Part shown: positions 19,901 through 30,400 of the stretch, in pieces | Layout: the number at the start of each line of letters is the position of its first letter | How positions within the stretch are numbered: the first letter of the stretch is position 1 | From: Phytophthora colocasiae | Lineage: Eukaryota; Oomycota; Peronosporomycetes; Peronosporales; Peronosporaceae | Length of the DNA stretch: 64,000 nucleotides | Direction: 5' to 3' | Assembly (NCBI GenBank): GCA_018806915.1 | Contig: JAGKQI010000103.1 | Coordinates: forward strand, 372,001 to 436,000 | The notes under the pieces: model-generated | What the model saw: only the letters and a program-made list of their open reading frames with translations | What the model was told of the DNA's origin: nothing | Database searches by the model: none | Translations under genes and position numbers: made by a program

Positions 19901-21730
19901 GAGGGCGGAGAGGATGTCAAGCGTTTTACAAAACCTGGTGATGCGCCCAACCTCCGTCGTTCGGCTACCAAGCAGATCGCTTCAGGTCGTTTTGGCGTGA
20001 CAATGAATTATCTTACGAACGCAGACCAGCTTCAAATCAAGATGGGGCAGGGAGCTTCACCCGGTGAGGGTGGTGCACTTCCAGGTCGCAAGGTCAGCGA
20101 CTACATCGGTTCCATGCGTCACACGACGCCTGGTGTGGGTTTGATCTCACCGGCTCCTCACCACGACATCTACTCAATCGAAGATCTGGCTCAGCTGATC
20201 CACGATCTCAAGCACTCGAATCCTTCGGCTGAGGTCTCGGTGAAGCTGGTGTCTGAGGTTGGTATTGGTGTTGTAGCTGCTGGTGTTGCCAAGTCTAAGT
20301 CGGATCACATTACGGTGTCGGGCCACGATGGCGGTACCGGTGCATCGTCATGGACTGGTGTGAAGAACAGCGGTCTCCCTTGGGAGCTGGGTCTTGCTGA
20401 GACGCAGCAGACACTGGTGTTGAACGATCTGCGTTCGCGTGTGAAGGTGCAGACCGACGGTCAGTTGAAGACAGGCCGGGACGTGATGGTTGCTGCTCTT
20501 CTCGGTGCTGAGGAATTTGGGTTTGCCACCGCCCCTCTAATCGCTCTTGGCTGCATCATGATGCGCAAGTGCCACTTAAACACTTGCCCCGTTGGTATTG
20601 CCACCCAGGACCCGGAGCTCCGTAAGAAATTCGAGGGCCAACCAGAGCATGTCATGAACTTCATGTTCATGCTAGCTGAAGAAGTACAAGACTACATGCG
20701 CCGCCTGGGCTTCCGCACGCTTGACGAGTTGATCGGTCGCGCCGACCTGCTCAAGGTGAACCAGGACGCGCTGCACTACAAGAGCCGCAAGCTGGATCTG
20801 TCTCCACTGCTCATCAATGCCGGTACGCTGAACGAGGGTGCTGGCGTGAAGAAGGAGATGGAGCAGGACCACGAGATCGAGAAGTGCATTGACATGCGCT
20901 TGATCGAAAAGGCCAAGACTGCTCTGGAGAACAAGACGCCGGTGGTGATCGAGGATATCGCGACCAACCTGGATCGGTCGCTCGGTGCCATGCTGTCGCA
21001 TGAGGTCTGCAAGCGCTACGGCGAGCAGGGTCTTCCTAACGGAACTGTCCACTTGAAGCTCCAGGGACATGGTGGCCAGAGTTTGGCGTTCGGTCTTGCC
21101 AAGGGTGTGCGTCTGGACCTGGAGGGAGACTCTAACGACTACGTCGGCAAGGCGCTTTCGGGTGGTGAGGTGTCGGTGTACCCGGGCATGGATTTCTCAG
21201 AGCGTGCCAACCCTGAGAACGTGATTGTTGGCAACGCCGTTCTGTATGGCGCCACGAGTGGTGAGGCCTTCTTCTCAGGAAAGGCTGGCGAGCGATTCTG
21301 CGTGCGTAACTCGGGTGCGAAGGCTGTAGTTGAGGGCGTTGGCGACCACGGCTGCGAGTACATGACCGGTGGTCGCGTGGTTGTCCTGGGCGAGACTGGC
21401 CGCAACTTTGCCGCCGGAATGTCGGGTGGTATCGCTTACGTCTTTGACGAGGACAACACGTTCCAGAAGAAGTGCAACATGGGTATGGTGGACGTGGGTC
21501 CGCTGACTGAGACAGCATCGGACGCTGAGATCCAGGAGGTGAAGACTCTCATTGCTAAGCACCTGGAGCGCACCCAGTCACCCAAGGCACAGAAGTTGTT
21601 GAACAACTGGGACGCGTCGGTACACAAGTTCATGCGTGTGATGCCGTCCGACTACGAGCGCGTGCTGCTCCAGCGTGCGGCCGTTGTGAAGGAGATCAAG
21701 CAGTCGGCTTCCGCTTATGAATATGATTGA
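16976..21730 (+). CDS. glutamate synthase large chain, mitochondrial-type, single exon
   Basis: The 1,584-aa protein converts glutamine plus 2-oxoglutarate to two glutamates in ammonium assimilation. The first ~35 residues (MFRIHRRALQSSSSF, Arg/Ser-rich, no acids) look like a mitochondrial presequence. Cys61 in KDSCGVGM is the class II amidotransferase nucleophile. The synthase domain binds FMN, and CIMMRKCHLNTCPVG (Cys1193, 1199, 1204) holds the 3Fe-4S cluster. The C-terminal glycine-rich beta-helix domain is complete. It stops after the alpha-chain: there is no fused NAD(P)H-oxidising beta-domain as in plant and fungal NADH-GOGAT, so it needs a separate small chain or ferredoxin. The frame is open from 16829, but the ATG at 16976 is preferred for the presequence and the upstream initiator motif. 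Confidence 0.93.
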   Translation: MFRIHRRALQSSSSFSSRLSAFAPRSHGVRGFRSIPGEGADKRALFQQKGLYRQLEEKDSCGVGMIASLKKQPSRSTVVQANEMLVRMAHRGGVGCDPASGDGAGMLVALPHDFITRVAQDGEFGAAAKLLKLDKEKYAVGNVFFNKSSPDDIPKAKKTFDDMADAMGLKVVGWRAMPTTSSTLGATSLASEPHVEQVMVLNENPNLSGDDFEKELLRLRNVVTSVNEKKYSDFYVNSLSNRTITYKGQLTPEQLFEYYDDLSAKDFTSYVALVHSRFSTNTFPSWDRAQPNRIMCHNGEINTLRGNKNWMHARGATLHSSYFGNRTSDLLPVCSDSKSDSGNFDAVLEILTKASSCNRSLPEGMMMMIPEAWQNDPVIDQHKKDMYKYQSLLMEPWDGPAMMAFTDGKYIGATLDRNGLRPSRYYVTKDDHVLLSSEIGVLENLPEKDIKYKRRLEPGKMFMVDFERGMIVSDDEVKKSVSESRPFKKWLDENLVSLSELTVAKKKSVPQQKRRPNYAELNRQLNMFGFTTETMDLLMMPMGVKGKEALGSMGNDAPLAVLSEQPKLPFEYFKQLFAQVTNPPIDPIREELVMSLMCPVGPAANVLDATSEHAKRLMVEHPVMSTTEMDALKSTNNADWMPKVLDATFAVGSGARGLVEALDRLCEQATDAIANEKSPIIVLSDKLAGVNRYPVPSLLAVGAVHQHLLRSQQRTNVALFSECGDAKEVHDFCTLLGFGADAINPHMAEMALNKMNDEGLLYAHSKKEMENSEVFDKYRTAIGKGILTVMSKMGVSTLQSYKGAQVFEAVGLGDDIIDMCFEGTNSRIQGTDFDALYTDISRFHDAGYPLHSEALPLVRNPGSYHFRDNSESEIHYNSPKNIAALQRAARENSREAYAQYVEKTDELCKRVNLRGLLDFKFVDEDQMPKLEEMESIADIVKRFNTGAMSVGSISQETHEALAVAMNTIGGRSNTGEGGEDVKRFTKPGDAPNLRRSATKQIASGRFGVTMNYLTNADQLQIKMGQGASPGEGGALPGRKVSDYIGSMRHTTPGVGLISPAPHHDIYSIEDLAQLIHDLKHSNPSAEVSVKLVSEVGIGVVAAGVAKSKSDHITVSGHDGGTGASSWTGVKNSGLPWELGLAETQQTLVLNDLRSRVKVQTDGQLKTGRDVMVAALLGAEEFGFATAPLIALGCIMMRKCHLNTCPVGIATQDPELRKKFEGQPEHVMNFMFMLAEEVQDYMRRLGFRTLDELIGRADLLKVNQDALHYKSRKLDLSPLLINAGTLNEGAGVKKEMEQDHEIEKCIDMRLIEKAKTALENKTPVVIEDIATNLDRSLGAMLSHEVCKRYGEQGLPNGTVHLKLQGHGGQSLAFGLAKGVRLDLEGDSNDYVGKALSGGEVSVYPGMDFSERANPENVIVGNAVLYGATSGEAFFSGKAGERFCVRNSGAKAVVEGVGDHGCEYMTGGRVVVLGETGRNFAAGMSGGIAYVFDEDNTFQKKCNMGMVDVGPLTETASDAEIQEVKTLIAKHLERTQSPKAQKLLNNWDASVHKFMRVMPSDYERVLLQRAAVVKEIKQSASAYEYD

Positions 21731-23715
21731 ATCGCCGGAGCGAAATCGCCGGGCAATCGCCAAACCTATATTAACTCATAATACATAATATATAATACCC
21801 ACTCTTAGCTAACTTTCTACTCAAAATTTCCATGCGACAAGCAATCGCTGGCAGTTGGTTGGGCACAGCTCGTTGCTCCTCAGTGTTTTTGGGTGAGGCG
21901 GCCTCACCCGACTTCGTTCACGCCTCTCATCGAGATCGACGTCAGGACGAACTACACGCGAGCTAGCTTCACGCCCGTGTCGTCGACCATGCGAGATCTT
22001 TTGCTGAAGAACCACTGTACACGCAAGTCTGCTCCGTCGTACGACTCGTAGTCGATGCGCTAGGTGATTTTGCGAAGAGTGGTTGGGGTACATTCTTGAT
22101 GGCGCTAGACCAGCACGTACCAACTTGGCTGGCTAAATCAGCCGCTGATCGCAGCTGGATGTAAAATCGAAGGCTTCGATTCCGAGCACTGCAGGCACAG
22201 TCTTGAGAGGCCTTGGCGCCTTGATGCCATCCTTACACTCCGCAATCTGCCACGATGGAAACACCCCATTCTAGCACGGAGTTCCGCCCGCCCGACCAGA
22301 CCCTCTACCTGCTGTCCGCCGAAGAGGACCCAAGCTTCGATCGCATCAAGGGCCACGCGCCGAGCCCGGCGAACGGTTCGAAGGAGCTGCGCAAGCGCGT
22401 AACGGTGTGTCTCCATGGACGGAGTCCAGGACGAGCAAGCTCTGCTCGAAGTTACCACCAGTCTCTTTCGCCCATCGGGTAGGCCGTACACATGAAGCTG
22501 CTCAAGCGACGAAAATGCAAAGGAGTGGTGCTCCCCCGCAACCGAGCCGAATTGCTGAAGGTTTGCTGGACGGATAGAGCCCTTCGTGCGGACGTAGGTA
22601 GATAGAATCGTGGAGATGAGAAAGTCTCCACCCACTGGGTATCCAATATCCAGGTCTAGATACCTGGGTGGCACCCAGGTATCTAGACCTGGATATTGTC
22701 AAAACGACTCGGTTTAACCGAGCTAATTCGGCAAATTTGCCCGGAATTGACAATATGAATATGATCACTAAGAAATGTAGATGATAAAAAGGATGAAAAC
22801 TATAACTGTAACTAACAACGAAAAGTCCTACTAGTGTCTTTATGCTACAGAAGGTTGCTTCGACTGTTGGAATAGCGCAAGACATTTGACTGCATTTTAG
22901 CACGACCTTCTTGTTCGACAGCTCGAGGACTTCTGTGTGTGCGGTACATTGAGAAATGTAGCCAAGACCCTTTTATGTCAAATTGAAGCGACTTCGACCA
23001 TATGCCCGAACCATTGGCTCGCAGCCCCAGAGCTCTGCTCATGGAGCCTGGACTCGAGCCAATACAACTTGCAGCGCTATGGGTTGCTCCCGGGCTTTGG
23101 CAGAGGTCTTCGCAATTGCGATCGTCCTTGTCAATGCGAACACGTCAGTAATTCAGTGGATGCGCCAAAATGCTCTGCCGCTGCTGACACACGGGTTGTC
23201 TTGCTGAACTCCCTGACAGCCGCAGGTCAATGCGCATCCTACATAGCGTGCATGTACATATTCGATCAAGGCTGCTGGCACCGGAGCTGATAATCCGTTA
23301 CAGCGGCGTTGCCGTTGCTGAGCGACCGGCAACGGGCAAAGATCGGATATGTCTTGCATCATGCGTTGATTGAGCTGCCACCTCGCTCAATACTACCAAG
23401 CAGAATCTGCATCCCACTATTACTGAAGTAACAGTTCAATTTCGGAAGTAACAATTCAGTTACCTTTATCACTACTTCACGTCTCTCCCGCCTGAGTTTG
23501 CACCGAGCCAAACGAGGAAAGAACGCGTCGAGAAGCCACCACAGACAGCAACAGACGCCCATTTCCCCGGCTGCACGCGCCGGAGCAAGGCAATCCATCA
23601 GCCAAAGCCGCACTCTGGAAAACGCCAACAACTGCCAGTTGCTGCTGCTTTCGCGGTCAAAAAATACTCAAGTGGTTACACAGGAAGTCGCTCTTACGAG
23701 ATCCGCTGTAAGACC
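21731..23715. other. intergenic region with palindromes, no gene seen
   Basis: Minus-strand frames such as 22138-22674 and 22502-22903 have no recognisable family and irregular composition. The part 22640-22756 is a cluster of palindromes (see hairpin at 22644-22698); atattgtcaa (22693-22702) is repeated inverted at 22747-22756. No RNA gene was recognised. Confidence 0.5.
22644..22698. repeat. perfect 27-bp-arm hairpin with 1-nt spacer
   Basis: Bases 22644-22670 are the exact reverse complement of 22672-22698, leaving only base 22671 between them. The arms contain ccaggtctagatacctgg. Such a near-perfect palindrome can extrude as a cruciform. It lies in the 2-kb intergenic region between the glutamate synthase and the SDR-FYVE gene. 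Confidence 0.9.
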
Positions 23716-26700
23716 ATGCTGTTTGGCTCGCAGTACGACGAAGAGGGCGGCACAGACCACAGTGGGAGCCCCACTACACCGCCTCAGTCTTCGCGCAAGA
23801 AGAAGCCCAGCGTCTCTTCCCGTAAAGGCAAGACCAGCCGTCGAGACAAAACGCGCCCCAGTATGGCCGGTGCCGCCTCTGCTGTCCTCGCTGCTGGTCC
23901 AAGCAGCCCTACACAGTCCTTTGACTCGACCAACTCGTCATCTGCGTCCTCCGTCTCCTATTTGATGACCAACCAACGTAACGGCAGCACTACCAACTTT
24001 AACTACACAGGCTTCGCTGACAACGGAATGAATGCGCCCCCGCAACCGCCCAAGACGCGTCGACGCGGATCCAAGAAGAAGGGGGAGCGGACGAAGAAGA
24101 TCAAGCGACCTGTGGACCGCCAGTGCATGTATCCGAGTGTGTGGAAGCAGCTGCAGTTTCGCAAGAAGATCGTGCAACTCGCGACTAATTTAAGCGAGAA
24201 ACCTATCTGTGTCACGGGTGTGGACGGCTTCCTGGCGTCCTGGATCGTGTGTGAGCTGCTCAACCGCGGCTATCATGTTCGTGGTACAGTACAGAACGGC
24301 AAGGACGACATCTCAGGCTTGCTCCAGCTTCCTAATGCCAGCAAGAACTTCTCGGTCGTGGAGACGTCGCTTCTGACGCCTGAAGCGTGCGACATGGCGG
24401 TCCAAGGTGCGTGCCTTGCTTGTGGATATGGCGTCTTCCATTTAGAATGATTGTTTAATGATTTCTGCGTGTTTGATGTTACAGGATGTGACTTTGTTAT
24501 TCATACGGGCACACCATCGTCATGCTCGGTGCGAGACCCGCTGTCGGAGCAGCAGGAGCCCGGCGTACACAGTATTGGCAGTCGGATGCACTGTATCATC
24601 CCCATGATGACGAACTTCATTCAAGCCTGTGCACGATGTCGTATCAAGCGAGTTGTGCTGACGTCGTCAATTGCTGCGATGGCCGATTCGATCACGCCGG
24701 AATCTATCATTAACGATGCCTGCTGGAACGTCACCTCAACATTGGAGAAGAACCCGCACTTCCTGAGCTTGAAGTTGGCTGAGGAAGCGGCCTGGCAACT
24801 CGTGGACCAATTGCCAAGTGATCGCCGCATCGATTTGGTGACGATGAACCCGGGAACGTTGTTCGGTCCCATGCTCTCAAAGTCAAAGTTGGCGCCTGGA
24901 AATCAAGTCATTTACGACTTGATTACAGGCCAGTATTCGGCCTTGGTGGACCTGAATTGGAGTATGATCGACGTTCGTGACTGTGCTGTCGCTCATATTG
25001 CGGCACTGGAGAACAATGATGCTCGTGGTCGATACATCTGCGTCAATAGGAACGTGTGGATGAAGGACATTGTCGAGACTCTGTCGAACAATGGCTACAG
25101 TGGCCGTGATCTACCATGGAGGGTGGGTTTGCCTAGCTGGGTTGGCCGCCTACCTGCCTACTCCATTCAACTTGGGCAAGTAGGTGCATCACTGTATGCG
25201 CATGATCCTGCCTCCGTACGTGCGTCACCATATCTTGGCGACAAACTTGTGGAGCACCTGAACATTCGTTTCCGTTCAGTTGATTCGACTGTTGTGGAGT
25301 CTGCGAACGATTTGCTTAAGTGGGGTCTCATCAAACCCTGGGCGGAAGACCACGAAGCGTTGGAATGCGGATGCTGTTACAACGTGTTTACGTTCTACCG
25401 AAGGAAACACCACTGTCGGGAATGTGGTGTGATTATTTGCAACGACTGCTCCATGTCTCGTGCAGTTGTGGAGGGGACGGAAGGACGTGCACGGTTGTGC
25501 GATAAGTGCGTGAAGGGGTCGATTCCTGACCTGCTTGAACTGTTGAAGGACGAAGATCCGGACAAAAAGCGCACGGCAGTCGTTGCGTTGGAGTCATTGA
25601 TGGAGAACCCTTTGAATCACGACTACGTTACTCGATTTGGTGGTGTCCTACTATTGATGGACGCTATCCATCATCCTGACGAATCAATTTCGTCACATGC
25701 TGCTGGCGCACTGTGTGCTTTGTCATGCAGCGTGGCTAGCACCCTTCAAATGGTGCTGGAAGGAGCTGTCTTGCAGATGCTGGAGGTCGAGGAAACGATT
25801 AGTACTTGGGCCATTTGCTTGCAAGCACTTCGTAACATCTGGAAGCAGATCAACCGACAGGACTTCAGACGGATGCTTCACGCAGTCGCGCGGGTATCCG
25901 CTGACGCTAATATCGGTATGCATAAAATGCCATCTTCCTTGCTAGCGAAACACAGACTAACGTTCTTTTGTGTTGTATGGTAGGTGAACTTCGCGGAAAT
26001 ATTCTGCTAACGTTTGTACACATGATGGATGCTGAGGAGGTTCCAACTCTTTTGTCGGAGGGCCTGCTGTCAGTACTGTATCACATGCTCCAGTCAACTG
26101 CAGAGTTTCCTCGTTGTGCTGCAGCGCACGCGATAAAGCATTTAGTACCAGCGGGATACGATCCGGATGTGACCATCGAAGTTCCGCCGTATCTAGTGGA
26201 TGACCACGAGGAATTGTTCCTGAACTCAAGTCTTTCCGATCTGCAGTTTCTTGTGAAGGGCCATATCGCACCGATCAACGCCCACAAGGTCGTCCTGTTC
26301 TTCCGAAACTCGTACTTCAAGAACATGGTGAGAGTGAGTATCGTTTACATTCTGTCTGAATTTGATTGTTTCTCGCTGCCACCCGTATTTATGATTCTGA
26401 GAACTCACAGACTATTTGTGTTGTGTTTCATTTTGACAGTTTGGCTCTGCTACCAGTCAGACTGCGGTTATCGAAGTTGACAACTGTAGTTATGAGGTCT
26501 TTTCCATCCTGTTGCGCTTCTTGGTACGTTTAGCTACAAAACTTTAAACGGAAGAACCAGGCACTAACGATACGGTTATTTTGAACTATAGTACACAGGC
26601 AAGGTTGACATTACGGCTGACGTGGCTGAAGAACTGCTGAGGGCATCATCGTTCTACTGTGTGTATGAGTTGCAGAAGCGCACGGAAGCCTTCTTGAGCG

Positions 26701-27263
26701 GCCAGATCTGTGTGGAGAACGTGGTGGACCTGCTGACACTGTCTGAAGAATGCAACGCCGATGATCTGAAGAAGAACTGCGTGCCATTCTTGATGCGTCA
26801 CATTCACGAGGTTGTTCGTCTACCTGCGTTCGAGGAACACCGCGTACGCTCGAGCGAGGAAGTGCTAAAGGCTCTGACGAATATGCTTGGACCCGAGTGG
26901 GAGATAAGTTACGCGAAGTTTAAGAAGTCCATTGGTATTAAGGACAAGGAAGACGAGCAGCCTGCCGAAGGTGAAAAGACGGACGAGGAGGAAGATGAGC
27001 CGCAGCCCATGCACCAAGTGAATGAGATCCAGGAAGCGCCGCTGTCTCCGCAGTTTCTGCTGACGCCTGTGCCGCCTCCGAGTTTCAATGGCAACTCGTC
27101 AGCGTTCGCAACAGTATCACCACGAATCCACAGCGTGGGCGAGAACAAGTCGACTGAGGGTTTCCACTTCATGAAGACTTTCGGCAACGAGGACGTGCTC
27201 TTCCGACGTTCTCGCAACTTCTCGGAGGATTTCTCGGAGGGTTTATCGGAAGGCGTGTGCTAG
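23716..27263 (+). CDS. SDR-like / FYVE zinc finger / ARM-like / BTB-BACK multidomain protein, five exons
   Basis: Exons: 23716-24406, 24485-25915, 25984-26327, 26440-26523, 26592-27263 (1,073 aa). Residues 1-150 are basic and Ser-rich. Residues ~163-510 form an extended SDR (dihydroflavonol-reductase-like): VTGVDGFLAS, VIHTG, VLTSS are present, but the catalytic YxxxK is not (HFLSLKLAEEAAW, ~322), so it may be inactive. Residues 516-572 form a full FYVE finger: WAED, RRKHHCRECG and RLC with eight Cys, predicting PI3P binding on endosomes. ARM-like helices (~575-705) follow, then BTB (~785-895) and BACK-like helices, suggesting a cullin-3 adaptor role (inference). The tail is acidic and Pro-rich. 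Intron 2 has a GACTAAC branch site. Exon 3 could instead end at 26333, adding two residues in frame. Confidence 0.85.
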
Positions 27264-27496
27264 GTTATGATTGATTTATATGAGCTCGTCCTGAGTGGCT
27301 GACTAATAATCGAAAACAAATTGCAATTGCAATTGCTGTTGCTGTTGCTGTTGCCTTCTGAATCAGATTTGTACCCCAGGGGCACAAATAGATGCTTAAT
27401 ATAGTCCTCCATGGCCTTTTTATGCAGTATTCCTTCTCACTGAGAAGCATTCCGCAGGCGTGTGCCTTGATAGGAGTTGAGCTGCTGTAGAGCCCA
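27264..27496. repeat. short intergenic spacer with TTGCTG/TTGCAA microsatellite
   Basis: Between the FYVE gene and the ATG11-like gene, about 27321-27356 is a run of aattgc then gttgct hexamers. Genes on both sides are plus-strand and only 233 bp apart, so promoter and terminator signals must share this spacer. No clear initiator motif is seen. Confidence 0.5.
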
Positions 27497-30400
27497 ATGG
27501 ACGTCGCCAGGACGCACGCGGACGAGGACGAGGAGCACAAGGCGCGAGGTGACATCGTGGTGCATGTGGGAGACGCGTCCACAGGCGCAATTCACGTGGT
27601 GGCGCTTGCTTCAGCCAAGTACGACTTGCTTTCATTTTTTGGGTTAAAAACTGCGTGCGGAATGATAAAAACTTGCACTTACTCATACAAATTTCCACTG
27701 TTTTTAGTGTCGTAATTGAAGAGCTACGTGAAGAGCTGGAGAGACTCAGCGATGTGCCTGCGAACGACCAGATTTTACTATGTGGGCCGCCGTTTGCTCG
27801 CTTGGACCCACGTCGTGCTATTGAATACTACGGACTACCAGCAGTAATCTGCCATATACCGTATTGAATTTATTTAAACTTAAAGAGGAGACTCAATTTT
27901 GTGTATTGCAGGAGGACAAGGAGGTGTTTTTGTACGACCGCCGACTGCTATCACAAGAGGAGGCCACGTTTCCATCCACGGCGACACCTATAACTCCAGT
28001 CCATGTCAGATGTACGTTGTTAGTTTTTTTTTAATCTTTATTGAGATACTGATTTTTTATTCTTCTTAATGTAGTGCCATCCGAGCCGGTGGCTTCGTCG
28101 GAAGGCTCCAGGATGTTGAGTGAGAGTTCGCACCCGATGATGCGCGCTCTGGTGGAGTACGAGGGCTATTTCCAATTGCAGGTTAGCCAGAGTGAGGCGC
28201 TGGAGACAGGTACCCGTGCCAACATTACTGCCAGTGAACGTGGCGCGCAGGAATTGCAGGTTCAGGAGCGAGCTATCGCTGCAGCTGTCGCAAATTTGGA
28301 TCTGTTCAAGACTTCCATGATGAAACACTTTGCTCCATTTTGGACAGATTTCCAGACGACGAGTGAGAAACATGAACGACTGCTGAGTCAGTTTGAAAAT
28401 TATCTGGAAGCGTTGGCGACAGTGGAGCTTCACCCTGCACTGGCTACAGAAGAGCGGAAGACGCTCTATGATTGCATTCCGGTCGAGAAAGAGCGCGACT
28501 GGGCGGTGCAGTGCGAGCAGTCGCACAATCACGTACGAGGACAAGTCTTGAAGCTTCAACAGGTTCACGATGAAATTTGCAAGGAAGTTGAGGACATGAT
28601 GACGGAACATTCTGACGCATACCGAGAGTATCACGAAGCAAGTGCTGAGCTGGAACATATGAAAGCACTGGGGAGCAAGCAAATGAACATCACAAGCACT
28701 GTGCGCGAAAATCTACAGTATGTACTCAGTAGCATCGAGGAAACGTCATCCATAGCAAGTGGAAGTAATCCTATGCAGGCGTCCACGAATGCTCTAGACG
28801 TGTGCCGGCGTATCGACGAGTTATATCAAGGTCAACAGAACACGGTAAATATTGCATTTGGTTGGTGAACAAGGTACATGGTTTGTGCTCACGAACGCGT
28901 TTTCTAGATCCCTGATGCACAGAAGCTAGTCGAAGATATTGTGGTTCATGTTCACAGAATTGCAGCTAAAAAATCTGCGACGTTTGAACGTGTGCACTCA
29001 ACCTTACGCCAAATCTCAGCCTCGCAGTCCAAGATCCGAGATTTTGAGAACTCTTTATCAGTTTTTCGCGAGGCTTTGACTGCCCAGAAGAAACATTTCT
29101 ACGAGCTCGAGCATCTGGACAAGCTACCAGGTAATTCTCGCATCAAAGTTAAAACAAAACAAAATAGGAGGTGGAGTTTCTAATATCACCTTGCATTATG
29201 ACAGAATCGTATGCAGCATGCTTGAAGGAGATTTCAAGGCGCCTTAAATATGGACGTATGTTCTCGGATCGAATCCAGTCCATGGCTGAGGAGCTTGCTC
29301 AATTGCGTGAAGATGAGGTATGCATAATCCGTATTGGTTGTTGTGCATACGCTTAACTTCTGTTTGTGCTTTTTTCTGCAAGGTTCAAAACCGTGAGGAG
29401 TTTTTGCGCAGCTTTGGTCAACATTTACCACGTGATTTCGTGTCGGGACTTGCGGAAAAGCCGTCTCATTGCGAATTCCGTATGCGTCCATTTGATCAAA
29501 GCCTCCCGTTGGTTGAAGACGAGGACGACCAAGACTTTGACCCGTATGAAGATAAGGAGAGACCGCCTTCAGAAGAATTCGTTGACTGCGAGGGCCATGG
29601 CAGCTCGTCTGAATCGACTAGCAATGTGGATATTCTCCAGGAACGTTGCAAGGAGCTGGAAGCGCGCGTATCACAGCTCACAGCTGAGTTGGAGCAGTCA
29701 AAGAAGAACTTATACTACGATGGATCAGGCAGTGACATGTCCAAGACCAGTGCTCGCGAGGGAGACAGCTCCTGTGAATTTCCGTTGGTGCTAGCGTTGG
29801 CGGGCGGTATGACCAGCTCTTCGGAAGCTGATCGGTCCAATATTCTTGACCGCGAGCTAGCCACTGTGCGGAGAAACATTGGTAAGAACATTGTGATGTC
29901 CTATTGTGCTCTATTTTGTCGGTTCTGACTCAGTCCTATAGGGTCAAGCGATGAGAATAAGGATGCAACCATCGCCAAGCTGGAGGTGCGTGACTACGAA
30001 TGCATACGCAGAGCTTGAAATGTGTACCTGACTGCTAAATGAATGTGGGCTGTTGTTGTGCAGAGTGAGAACCAGCAATTCTTGCTGAACGCGGCGGCCT
30101 TCGAAGAATATCCTTTCAACTATTTGATATGCATGTGTTTGTTGTGATGGAGGTGGTTTAATTTGATGTTTCCTTAACCGTGTTGCGATTTGATTCCTTT
30201 ACGGAGATTCAGGACCGATCGAAGCGCGAGAAACAGCTAAAGGAGAACCAAATCAAACTTCAGGAGACAATTAAGGATTTGAGTAGCAGCGTTCGATCAC
30301 AGAGGACATCTTTGGCCAAGTTACTTCAACTTCTCCAGCTTCCAGTGGAACCTCAAGCGACTGGGGACGAAGACATCAACGTGTTCGTAAACATGAGCTT

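Noticed and set aside
22138..22903. Minus-strand genes in the glutamate synthase-FYVE spacer
   Set aside because: No family motif, no consistent splice sites, and part of the frames run through the palindrome cluster.
24211..24450. Stop at 24448-24450 as the end of a short SDR protein
   Set aside because: A 78-nt GT-AG intron (24407-24484) joins the frame exactly into the next conserved SDR motif (CDFVIHTG).
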